This document shows positions 33,639 to 42,900 of a stretch of DNA of 62,089 nt, piece after piece; the stretch's first letter is position 1; every line of letters starts with the position of its first letter. The notes beneath the pieces were generated by a model. It ran no database searches. It was not told the origin of the DNA and was given only the letters and a program-made list of their open reading frames with translations. The stretch spans positions 1 through 62,089 of the forward strand of contig JADHVR010000011.1 of the NCBI GenBank assembly GCA_016783885.1. The letters are read 5' to 3'. The translations under genes were made by a program, and so were the position numbers. The DNA comes from Bacteroidales bacterium (GTDB taxonomy: Bacteria; Bacteroidota; Bacteroidia; Bacteroidales; JAADJA01).

Positions 33639-34868
33639 TTAATTAATGTCGTATTCCTTTATCTTCCGGTAAAGAGTTCTTTCGGATATACCGAGTTCTT
33701 TGGCAGCTTTTTTTCGTTTACCGTTATATTTTGTAAGAGCTTTTTTAATAAGATCGACTTCTTTATCCTGGATTGACAGCGATTCTTCAATGACTTCCGT
33801 TTCCTGTATCGGTTCAACGACAGGATCAGCCGGAGGCCGGTGTATTTGAATGTCGTCAGTTTGATCTTCGAAAGACTCGATATTTTGGTAAAGTTTTTTT
33901 ATTAGCTGAGCATTGTTTTGTTGAATGTTTTTAGTAATATCTTCGTTTTGTAATATTTCTCCAACTATGCTTTTCAGGTCGTTAATGTCTTTTTTCATAT
34001 CAAAAAGCACCTTATACAGGAGGTCCCGCTCCGAAATTTCTTTTCTTTCTTCTTCTTTCCTGTATAAAACGGGTAAATCTCTGTACTGACTTTGAGGAAG
34101 ATATTTCAGTAAAGTTTGGGCATTGATGTCTCTGTTTTTTTCGATAATGGAAATTTGTTCAGTGATATTTTTCAATTGCCTCACGTTTCCCTGCCACCTG
34201 TAATTAGTAAGGATTTTAACAGCTTCTTCATCAAGTTGAAGAACAGGCATGCGGTATTTTTCGGCAAAGTCGGCAGCAAATTTCCTGAACAGCAAGTAGA
34301 TGTCTTCTTTTCTCTCCTTTAAAGCTGGAATGTAAATTGGTACAGTATTCAACCTGTAATATAAATCTTCCCTGAATTTTCCTTCGCTGATAGCTTCCCC
34401 GATATCTACATTAGAGGCTGCCACAACCCTGACGTCTGTTTTAATAACTTTTGAAGACCCTACTTTGAAGAACTCACCGGTTTCGATCACGCGTAACAAC
34501 CGAACCTGGGTAGATAACGGTAGTTCAGCTATCTCATCCAGGAAAATAGTGCCTCCGTTGGCTACTTCGAAATAACCTTTTCTTGCCTCGTGAGCACCGG
34601 TAAAAGATCCCTTTTCGTGTCCGAACAACTCGGAATCAATAGTGCCTTCAGGGATGGCGCCACAGTTTACGGCAATGTAGTTACCGTGTTTCCTGGCGCT
34701 TAGCTGATGAATTATCTTTGGGAACACTTCCTTTCCTACGCCGCTTTCACCCGAAATCAGAACGGTTAGATCGGTAGGAGCTACCTGGCTGGCAATATCT
34801 ATTGCCCTGTTGAGCAGGGGAGAAGTACCGATGATGCCGAAGCGTTGTTTTATTGCCTGAACGTCCAT
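33639..34868 (-). CDS. Sigma-54 dependent transcriptional activator
   Basis: A 409-residue enhancer-binding protein with no receiver domain. The AAA+ domain begins almost at residue 1: Walker A GESGVGKE at 40-47, the sigma-54 contact loop GSFTGA at 87-92 (GAFTGA in most), and Walker B FLDEIAEL at 109-116. After an acidic linker with a heptad region (about 270-330), a Fis-type helix-turn-helix ends the protein (KKAAKELGISERTLYRKIKEY). Activity must be controlled by another protein, or be constant, since no sensor domain is present. It heads the lptE-tpr-secG group. A sigma-54 promoter is seen at 28399-28414. Confidence 0.94.
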   Translation of the reverse strand: MDVQAIKQRFGIIGTSPLLNRAIDIASQVAPTDLTVLISGESGVGKEVFPKIIHQLSARKHGNYIAVNCGAIPEGTIDSELFGHEKGSFTGAHEARKGYFEVANGGTIFLDEIAELPLSTQVRLLRVIETGEFFKVGSSKVIKTDVRVVAASNVDIGEAISEGKFREDLYYRLNTVPIYIPALKERKEDIYLLFRKFAADFAEKYRMPVLQLDEEAVKILTNYRWQGNVRQLKNITEQISIIEKNRDINAQTLLKYLPQSQYRDLPVLYRKEEERKEISERDLLYKVLFDMKKDINDLKSIVGEILQNEDITKNIQQNNAQLIKKLYQNIESFEDQTDDIQIHRPPADPVVEPIQETEVIEESLSIQDKEVDLIKKALTKYNGKRKKAAKELGISERTLYRKIKEYDIN

Positions 34869-35045
34869 TAAGGTATTTGTCTGAATTGGAGTGTAAAATT
34901 ACTTAAAAAAACGAAAGGCGTATTTAAAAATTGTTAAGGATGGGGGAAATAGGGGTATATAAGTAAATAGGTTAATAATCACCGGGGCTTTTTCGGATTT
35001 ATGCAAAGGAAATAGCGTATGATAATCCGAAAATTAATTACACGG

Positions 35046-35094
35046 GGATTTGTAATCCTTGTATGGTTATATATTTAAAGCGGATTACAAATCC
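35046..35094. repeat. Inverted 13-base repeat near the nucleotide-sugar dehydrogenase
   Basis: GGATTTGTAATCC (35046-35058) and GGATTACAAATCC (35082-35094) are exact reverse complements, separated by 23 bases. It lies next to the dispersed 54-base repeat at 35101. The 306-base gap holds only these elements. Confidence 0.7.
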
Positions 35095-35100
35095 TTAAAT

Positions 35101-35154
35101 TATTTTCATCGGGATTATCTTTCCCACATGCCTGCCGTACAAATCCCGATGAGC
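35101..35154 (-). repeat. 54-base dispersed palindromic repeat, copy 2
   Basis: The reverse complement of this stretch matches 15174-15227 at 49 of 54 positions. It ends 20 bases before the stop of the nucleotide-sugar dehydrogenase, so it lies at a gene end, as copy 1 follows a terminator. Confidence 0.75.
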
Positions 35155-35174
35155 AGCGCTAAACGCGTCAACCT

Positions 35175-36812
35175 CTAATCACTATTCTTCACCTCTTTCT
35201 TCAGTCTTTGAATATGTCCGCGTCCCAGGGCTTTCACTTCGCAGCTTAATTCGAAGTACCTGCGGATTTTATCATCCGGTAAAATACCGAAAGCATCAAC
35301 CACTGCAATAGGCCCGCCAGCCCATTTAACAATGTCTTCAGGATCGAGCTTGAGATATTCGGAATGAGGCACTGCAAGTATTAATGCTTCAACACCCTTA
35401 AGCGCTTTTGGCAGGTCTTTCAGTACCCGTGTTTCCGTGAGATGATCCTGGTTGCGGAAGAAACGACTCCATGAATGTTCGGGGTCTAAGTCCTGGTTTT
35501 CCAGTTCATACCAATTATCAATATAAGGATCGTGTACATGTATTTCCGCACCCATTTCCGTGAGTTTTCTAACCACCATCTCGCTTCCGCTGTAACGGGT
35601 GTCGCCTACATCCTGCCTGTAGCTTGCGCCACATAACAATACATCAGAACCTGCAATGTATCTTCCCATATTACGGAGTGCGTCGCGGGTTAATTCTGCC
35701 ACATGTAATCCGCGGGTATCATTAATATCAATAGAAGTAGGTGTGATCTGAAATACATTATCGCCATCCTCAAACCCGAGAATATGGCGGTATGCCCAAT
35801 AGCCTAATCCTCCGTCTTTCGGTAAGCAATAACCACCTATTCCCGGTCCGGGAAAGATCATATTACTATGTGTCGGTCGCATTTTTATGGCATTTATCAC
35901 TTTAATCAGGTCAACACCGTTGCGCTCGGCAAACAAGCTCCATTCGTTCATAAAAGCTAAAATAGTAGCACGATATGAATTTTCAACAATCTTAGTTGTT
36001 TCCGATTCTATCGGGCGGTCCATTACTGTTAAAGGAAATTCTTTAGTGTTAAGCACTTCATGAAGGAATTTTTCCACCTTGTCTCTTGCTTCTTTGTTAC
36101 AACCCGAACAAACGCGCCAGAAATCACGGATAGACGAAACATATTCTTTACCCGGCATTACACGCTCGAAGCTGTGCGACAACAGTGGTGTTTCTTTTAA
36201 CCTGCGTTTTGCAAAAGCCTTTTTCAAGATGGGCCATGCAACAAATTCAGTGGTTCCCGGGGCAACCGTTGTCTCAATAAGAGTTAGTGCATGTGGTTGA
36301 ATATGTTCTCCGATAGTCTTCATTGAAGCTTCAAGGGCTAACATGTCGGTTTCTCCTGTTCGCATATTACCCAGTTCTGTTTTGGAGTAGTCGCACTGTA
36401 CATCAACTACCACCACATCGGCTAACTTCAGGCAATCGCTGTTGTAAGTGGCAACAAAGGTTTTCTCTTCATCCACCGTTCTTATAATTAGCTCTTCAAC
36501 TTCAGGGTCCTCAGCTTTTACAGGAGATTCACCACGGTTAACAACAGGTATTTTCCAATGGCTTCTTGCACTTGGACGTTGATAGCCTATCACAAATTTT
36601 GTATAGTTTCCGTTTTCATCCTTAGTATCCGCTACAATGGCTGCCATTACTATACCCACGAATCCTAATCCCATAACAACAACTATTTCTTTACCCTGAG
36701 ATTTAGCTTCATCGGCTAAATTTTTTAAGCGTTGTAACTCTGCGTCATATTCCTCCGGCATTGGAATAGGGAATTTCTCACCTGCCGGACTTACTGAATA
36801 TTTATTTTCCAT
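35175..36812 (-). CDS. Nucleotide-sugar dehydrogenase (UDP-glucose/UDP-ManNAc type)
   Basis: A 545-residue NAD-dependent dehydrogenase that would oxidise a UDP- or GDP-sugar to its uronic acid. The Rossmann motif is VVVMGLGFVGIVMAAIVAD (about residues 44-62) and the catalytic cysteine is in GIGGYCLPKDGG. The family is usually about 430 residues; the extra length is at the N-terminus and in the middle region. No glycosyltransferases or other sugar genes are near, so the substrate cannot be told. It follows pheT by 38 bases that contain a small hairpin. Confidence 0.9.
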   Translation of the reverse strand: MENKYSVSPAGEKFPIPMPEEYDAELQRLKNLADEAKSQGKEIVVVMGLGFVGIVMAAIVADTKDENGNYTKFVIGYQRPSARSHWKIPVVNRGESPVKAEDPEVEELIIRTVDEEKTFVATYNSDCLKLADVVVVDVQCDYSKTELGNMRTGETDMLALEASMKTIGEHIQPHALTLIETTVAPGTTEFVAWPILKKAFAKRRLKETPLLSHSFERVMPGKEYVSSIRDFWRVCSGCNKEARDKVEKFLHEVLNTKEFPLTVMDRPIESETTKIVENSYRATILAFMNEWSLFAERNGVDLIKVINAIKMRPTHSNMIFPGPGIGGYCLPKDGGLGYWAYRHILGFEDGDNVFQITPTSIDINDTRGLHVAELTRDALRNMGRYIAGSDVLLCGASYRQDVGDTRYSGSEMVVRKLTEMGAEIHVHDPYIDNWYELENQDLDPEHSWSRFFRNQDHLTETRVLKDLPKALKGVEALILAVPHSEYLKLDPEDIVKWAGGPIAVVDAFGILPDDKIRRYFELSCEVKALGRGHIQRLKKEVKNSD

Positions 36813-36830
36813 AATAAAAATTTTATTTTT

Positions 36831-36848
36831 TGATAAATCGGTTTATCA
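36831..36848. repeat. Small hairpin between pheT and the dehydrogenase
   Basis: TGATAAA and TTTATCA pair around TCGG. It lies in the gap on the minus strand and lacks a clear T run, so it could weaken rather than end readthrough. Confidence 0.4.
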
Positions 36849-36850
36849 GT

Positions 36851-39325
36851 TTATCTTATTGTTGCATTCAAATTATCTTCAAAGGCTTTCATCATTTTAT
36901 TCATGATCTTATCTATCACTTTATCGGTAAGGGTTTTTTCTTCGTCCTGTAAAATAAAGCTGACAGCATACGATTTTTTACCATCTTCAATGTTTTTACC
37001 TTCATAAACATCAAAGAGATTTACTTCTTTCAGTATTTTACTTTCAACATTGTAAGCTAACTTTTCAACCTCCGCAAACGGCACATTTCTGTCTAACAAT
37101 AAAGCCAGGTCTCGTCTGACTTCTGGAAATTTAGGAACTTCTTTATACCGGATTTTATTTTCCCTGATCAAATCTAAAGCAAGGTCCCGGTTTAATTCAG
37201 CATAAAAAACATTTTGCTTAATATCCAATTCTACAAGCATATTCTTTGAAATAACACCAATTTCAAGCAATTTGCCTTTATCCGAAATATAACTCATTCC
37301 TGTGGATAAATAATTTCTTTTGGTTTTTTCTGAATTAAGTTTGGAAATATCAATTCCAATTCGTTTGAGAAGATTCGATAATAGAGCTTTGAGATAATTA
37401 TAGTCCACCGGTTTATAGTCGGTGTACCAACTTTCCTTATCTATTCTCCCGGTAATAAAGAGTGCAAGATGATTAACTTCACTGTATTTTTCGGTAACAT
37501 CATGCGCTTCTGATTTTTCCGGAATCAGCGTGTAAACTTTGCCAAACTCATAAATTTTTTGGTCGTAATTTTTTCTGTTGAGATTATACAATATTGTTTC
37601 CAGTCCGCCAAAAAGAAGAGTTTGACGCATCACATTCAGATCACGGCTTAAAGGATTAAGTATATTTACACTTATACCCTTGTCAAAATCCTTATGCGTT
37701 TCATAATAAGCCGACTTTGTCAGCGAATTGTTTATTATTTCTTTAAATCCATTATTGCTGAGGTAATCAGACACAAGATTCTGAATTTTTTCCGCATCAG
37801 GTTTTATAGTGTGCGAAATGGACGAGAGTTGTTGAGCTGGTATTTCTATATTATTATAACCGTAAATCCTGAGGATTTCTTCGATTACGTCTGCTTCCCT
37901 TGTTACATCCACGCGGTAGGGAGGAACGGCAAGCTTAAGTCCTTCATCGTTTTTTCCCAGGATCTCAAATTCAAGTGAATGAAGAATATTTTTAATTACG
38001 TCTTTGCCAATGGATTTTCCAATCAGTCTGTCGATATTTTTCCATGTAACATTGATGTTAATTTTTTTAAAAGGATCGGGATAAACATCTTTGATTTCGG
38101 ATGATATTGTGCCTCCGGCTAATTCCTTTATCATCAATGCTGCTCTTTTCAGTGTGTATAAAATCATTTCGGGATCAACTCCGCGTTCGAACCTGAAAGA
38201 AGCATCGGTTTGCAAATCATGATGTTTGGAAGTTTTCCTGATATGGACAGGGTCGAACAAGGCACTTTCAAGGAAAATACTTTTGGTTTTTTCTGTTACT
38301 CCCGATTTCACTCCACCGAATACACCGCCTATACACATTCCTCCTGTTGCATTGCAAATCATAAGATCATTCCCTGTGAGCCTTCTTTCAATTTCGTCAA
38401 GTGTTATGAATATTGAATCTTTGGGTAATTTCTTAACGATGACTTTGTTGCCTGTAATTTCATCTGCATCAAAGGCGTGAAGCGGCTGTCCGGTTTCATG
38501 CAGCACATAGTTAGTAATGTCAACGATGTTATTTATCGGACGAAGCCCAATAACATTCAACCGGTTTTTAAGCCAATCGGGAGATTCCTTTACTTCAATC
38601 CCGGTAATCGTAACGCCGGCATAACGCGGACAAGCCTCTGTATTTTCAACAATAACTTCAATATCTCTGCTATGGTTTTCGGTTTTGAAATTTTCAATTG
38701 GTGGAATTTTTAGTTCCCTGGTTTGTGTTTTATTAGTTATAAAATCATTATTGTCCAAAACAGCTTTTATATCCCTTGCTACGCCGATGTGCGCCATAGC
38801 ATCGGTACGGTTTGGGGTAAGTCCGATCTCGAAAATGTAGTCTTCTTCAATATTAAAGTATTCTTTAGCGGGAGTGCCGGCTTTTGCTTCGGGGTCTAAA
38901 ACCATAATGCCCTCATGAGAAGTTCCTAATCCAATCTCATCTTCGGCGCATATCATACCTTCGGAAACTGCGCCTCTTAATTTGGTTTTTTTTATCTCGA
39001 AAGAATCACCCTCTTTATACAACTTTGTTCCAACCGTGGCAACCACCACTTTTTGTCCGGCAGCAACATTTGGCGCTCCGCAAACAACAGGAAGCAATTT
39101 GTCGCGTCCAACATCCACTGTTGTAATGCTAAGCCGGTCGGCATGGGGATGTTTTTCGCAGGTTTTCACCTCGCCAATTACAATTCCTTCAAGTCCGCCT
39201 TTAACCGATTGCCATTTCTCAAGCCCTTCCACTTCAAGTCCACAATCGGTTAATAATTCTGAGAGCTTTTCAGGCGAAAGGTCGAAATCAAGGTATTGTC
39301 TTAGCCAGTTGTACGAAATTTCCAT
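36851..39325 (-). CDS. pheT: Phenylalanyl-tRNA synthetase beta subunit
   Basis: An 824-residue beta chain. The order of domains is normal: N-terminal EMAP/tRNA-binding domain (residues about 40-150), B3/B4 editing domain, B5 domain, catalytic-like core (VEEILRIYGYNNIE) and a C-terminal anticodon-binding FDX domain (VPKFPEVRRDLALLLDRNVPF, then KKSYAVSFILQDEEKTLTD). With PheS it charges tRNA-Phe and clears Tyr. The alpha subunit is not in the window. The 593-base region upstream is full of hairpins but no T-box was recognised. Confidence 0.98.
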   Translation of the reverse strand: MEISYNWLRQYLDFDLSPEKLSELLTDCGLEVEGLEKWQSVKGGLEGIVIGEVKTCEKHPHADRLSITTVDVGRDKLLPVVCGAPNVAAGQKVVVATVGTKLYKEGDSFEIKKTKLRGAVSEGMICAEDEIGLGTSHEGIMVLDPEAKAGTPAKEYFNIEEDYIFEIGLTPNRTDAMAHIGVARDIKAVLDNNDFITNKTQTRELKIPPIENFKTENHSRDIEVIVENTEACPRYAGVTITGIEVKESPDWLKNRLNVIGLRPINNIVDITNYVLHETGQPLHAFDADEITGNKVIVKKLPKDSIFITLDEIERRLTGNDLMICNATGGMCIGGVFGGVKSGVTEKTKSIFLESALFDPVHIRKTSKHHDLQTDASFRFERGVDPEMILYTLKRAALMIKELAGGTISSEIKDVYPDPFKKININVTWKNIDRLIGKSIGKDVIKNILHSLEFEILGKNDEGLKLAVPPYRVDVTREADVIEEILRIYGYNNIEIPAQQLSSISHTIKPDAEKIQNLVSDYLSNNGFKEIINNSLTKSAYYETHKDFDKGISVNILNPLSRDLNVMRQTLLFGGLETILYNLNRKNYDQKIYEFGKVYTLIPEKSEAHDVTEKYSEVNHLALFITGRIDKESWYTDYKPVDYNYLKALLSNLLKRIGIDISKLNSEKTKRNYLSTGMSYISDKGKLLEIGVISKNMLVELDIKQNVFYAELNRDLALDLIRENKIRYKEVPKFPEVRRDLALLLDRNVPFAEVEKLAYNVESKILKEVNLFDVYEGKNIEDGKKSYAVSFILQDEEKTLTDKVIDKIMNKMMKAFEDNLNATIR

Positions 39326-39384
39326 TTATTATGTAATGATTTAACCCTAATAATTCACAAAACAATTTATATTCTTTATCTAAT

Positions 39385-39455
39385 CGACTAAGTTTTAGTA
39401 AGTTTTTATGCCAACCTGCATTCCTCCTAAAATAAAAACAACTAAAACTAAGTCG
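39385..39455. repeat. Long hairpin upstream of pheT
   Basis: CGACTAAGTTTTAGT (39385-39399) pairs with ACTAAAACTAAGTCG (39441-39455) with one mismatch. Inside it, GTTTTTAT (39402-39409) pairs with ATAAAAAC (39432-39439). About 22 bp of stem surround a 22-base loop. It starts 60 bases upstream of pheT and may be part of its leader or a repeat element. Confidence 0.6.
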
Positions 39456-39458
39456 GGG

Positions 39459-39513
39459 TTAACCTGCATCAATTAAAATAGACATAAAAAATGTATGAAT
39501 ACATGCAGGTTAA
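39459..39513. repeat. Inverted repeat TTAACCTGCAT / ATGCAGGTTAA
   Basis: Eleven-base arms are at 39459-39469 and 39503-39513, with a small inner hairpin ATGTAT-GA-ATACAT (39491-39504). AACCTGCAT also occurs in the loop of the neighbouring hairpin (39385-39455), so the two elements share sequence. Confidence 0.6.
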
Positions 39514-39659
39514 AAAGTTGCAAAAGTAAGATTTTATTTTTTAATGACAATTTCCTATGATTCGGTTGTTTGTGATTTTTAACCGAATATATGGTATAGC
39601 ATAATTTATTCAGGTTCTAAATAAGCAATCGATTCCTATATAAGAAATTACGAATAGTG

Positions 39660-39710
39660 TATAGCAGAAAACTACTAATTTTTTTTCTAGTGGTTTTCTG
39701 CTATATTTTT
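39660..39710 (+). terminator. Strong hairpin with T-tract in the pheT/protease gap
   Basis: TATAGCAGAAAACTACTA (39660-39677) pairs over all 18 bases, one as a T-G pair, with 39688-39705; TTTTT follows. It looks like an intrinsic terminator, yet no plus-strand gene ends nearby, since pheT begins at 39325 on the other strand. An unrecognised small RNA upstream is possible, or it is a repeat. Confidence 0.5.
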
Positions 39711-39781
39711 CTCGAAAATATTATATAATATTATTGCCGGATAAATAAGAAAGAAGGCGAGCCTGCAAAGATAATGAATTT

Positions 39782-39818
39782 TAAATTAAGATAAGACCGG
39801 CAATCTTATCTTAATTTA
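39782..39818. repeat. Perfect 15-bp hairpin before the giant cargo gene
   Basis: TAAATTAAGATAAGA (39782-39796) and TCTTATCTTAATTTA (39804-39818) pair exactly around CCGGCAA. It lies about 100 bases upstream of the ATG at 39919. The 593-base gap 39326-39918 holds this and three further hairpins and no gene that I can support. Confidence 0.65.
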
Positions 39819-39918
39819 GTCTAAGCATGGGGATTCAAATTCCGATCATGTAAAATATTTGGAAAAAAGAAAATGCACTTTTAATCTAAAAAATTATTAA
39901 TTTTATAAATTTTAAGAG

Positions 39919-42900
39919 ATGAAAAAATTTAACTTTATTTTAGTAACACTTTTATTATTTGCCGGTTATGCCTTTGCGCAAGAGCCGGTTTTTGACAACT
40001 CTATCAGTATCGAACAAACATTTACAACCGATACTGAAATCTATCCATTTAACGGCGAAACACTTTATGGAGTTGGCGTTAACGGGAACATAACATTCAA
40101 CAGCGATTCGAGCCTAATAAGATTAATATTAAAAGATTCGCTAAGCATTGAATATATGATTTATGAATCGTATCCGATGCTGGATACGGTTTGGAACTTT
40201 ACCTTTAACGAGGAGTGTGAGGAAACTTGTTTTTTTGATGGATTCATTGCAACTTCATTAATAATACAAGTACTCGATGCCAGTATTTATCTTGATGAGA
40301 TAGGATGGAGCGGAAGCCCGTCGGATAATCCTGTTGAGTTGCAACGACAGGCCAAGCATAATAAGGATTTGGAAAAGATTGATGAACTTAATAGTTTCAT
40401 CAGAAACCATAACATGCTTTGGCTGGCAGGCGAATCAAGTTATTCAAGTATGTTCTATTATGATAAAAAAAATCTATGGGGAAATTATAAAAACACCAGT
40501 GGTTTTGAATTTTATTCGGGAGGAATATTTGAATTCTATAATCCGGATAACAACGTATATGATCCTACATATAATATTGTAGATTACTTTAACTGGATGG
40601 AAAAGCATGATGCTCATGATCCAACCTCATCATACTGGGATGGCGATCCCGATGATGACGAAACAGGAAATGGATGGATGACTTCAATAAAATGCCAGTC
40701 AGGTTGTTGGAATGATGAATTACAAATAATTGAGTGTATTCCTTCTTCATCATGTCCTCCGCTTAACTGGAGAACCGGATTAACATGTTGGGCATTTTCT
40801 TCTGTAGCGGCGGTTGAGTCTATGACAAACATTTATTTCAATGATCATTTAAATCTCGATTTATCAGAACAAGAGATTATTTCTTGTACTGGTATAGGAA
40901 ATAATGCTTCATCTACGACAACAGCTTTAAATTATATAAGAGATTATGGTGTCCGGCTTGAAGAATGCTATCCTTATATTGCTGATGATGGTGATTGTGA
41001 CGATGTTTGTACTAATATACTTGATTCTGCATCCATTGAAGACTATCAAGGTCAAATTGCAAATAATGATATAGAAAAGTTAAAAAAAGACTTGATTGTA
41101 TTCGGCCCTTATATTTGGAAAAAGTTTGTTCCATCAACTTTTGTCAATCACGGTATGACATTAGTTGGATTTGGGACAATTACAGAAGGAATGTATTTAT
41201 ATTTTGATCCTATATTACAACATGTCTACATCAACGAATATTATCCTAATATAGGCGATACATATTGGATATTTAAAAATAGCGGAGGCACTTATGATGG
41301 TATTGATGGCTATTTTTATATGAGATTAACTGAGTTTCCTTCCGGAGGATTAGTTGGATATGATTATGAAATAATAGAAACGCCAATGTATGTTTATCCA
41401 ACTGTTGATAGATTATGTCGTGATGAAGATAATGATGATTATTACAATTGGGGTATTGGCACTGCCCCTGCCGGATGTACAGGAGAAATGGACGGCAATG
41501 ACAATGATCCGGCACTTGGGCCTATGGATGAAAATGGATTTTGTAAAATAATAGATACATATCATACAAGCTTTGAAGAAAATTTTGATGGATGGAAACA
41601 ATCTGGTGGTGATGATAAAGATTGGTTGAAACATAGTGGCGCGGCTGATTACCTTTTTGGAACACAATGGGGTCCTGAAAACGCGTATGATGATGGGGGG
41701 GAGTATTATCTATATGTTTATGGTCAAACTAATTCACAACTATATGAAGATGCAATATTAGAAAGCCCGATTATTGAATTTGATGATCTTCTATGTACGT
41801 ATGAGTTTAGTTTTGCATTTCATAAAGAAGCACCATATGGTGGAGAAAATAGTATGTTGGAGGTGCAAGTTAGTACTAATGGAGGAGAAACATGGTGTGT
41901 AGCCTGGGGTATTTATGGGAACTGCTCTAATTATACTGAATATGACTGTAATGCCTGGAATTTGGAAACAATCATGTTGACTTCAAATGTTAATAAGATA
42001 AGGTTTTATGCAAAAACAGGATATTCATATGCTACATCAAGTATTGCGATTGATTACGTGACTATAAATAAGATTGATAACCAGAACCAATTAATAATTA
42101 CCGGCAATTTGGAATGGAATAGTGATTACCACGCATGTAATGATATAATTATAAAACCCGGAGCCAAACTTACAATCGGAGCAAACTGCACATTGTTTAT
42201 GCCTTCGGGGAAAAAGATAATTGTGGAAAGAACAGGTGTGTTAGCAATATATGGAGGAACTATTACGGGTGAAAATGAAGGTTGGTGGCCCGGTGTTGAG
42301 CTATGGGGAGAAAACGGAACACCGAATAACCTATTGCATCAGGGAAAAGTGGCAATAACTCAGGGTGGAACCATTAAAAATGCAGTAATTGGTATTCAAA
42401 CAATAAAAACTATTGAAGGTGAGTATAACTATGATTACTCCGGGGGAATAATTGGTACAACAGATGCAAATTTTATTAATAATCAATTGGCAATTTTGTT
42501 CTTTCCTTATGAGCCTGATAATAGTAACAGTATTTTAAAAAACTGCACTTTTGAAGTTAATGATGATTTCCCGGAAGAAATTTCAGTTAATAGCTTAGTA
42601 TCATTAAACGATATCAATGGTGTATATTTTCAAAACGCTACTTTTAACGATTTTCGTACTTATAAACCTATAGATGAAAAATGTACCGGCATATACAGTA
42701 TGGATGCCGATTTCACTGTTAAAGCAGTTTGTGCGAATCCTTTACAAAATCCTTGCCTAGAATGGGATAATTCCACTTTTAATAATTTGAAATACGGTAT
42801 TAAAGCACTAAGGTCAACATCGGGCGAACCTTTTACTGTTGAGCATACCGATTTTGTAAATAATGTAAGGGGCATTTATGCTTCAGGTGCTGATGAAATT

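Noticed and set aside
39326-39480. T-box or phenylalanine attenuator ahead of pheT
   Set aside because: The stems lack the T-box sequence and no short Phe-rich leader peptide was found; they look more like repeats.
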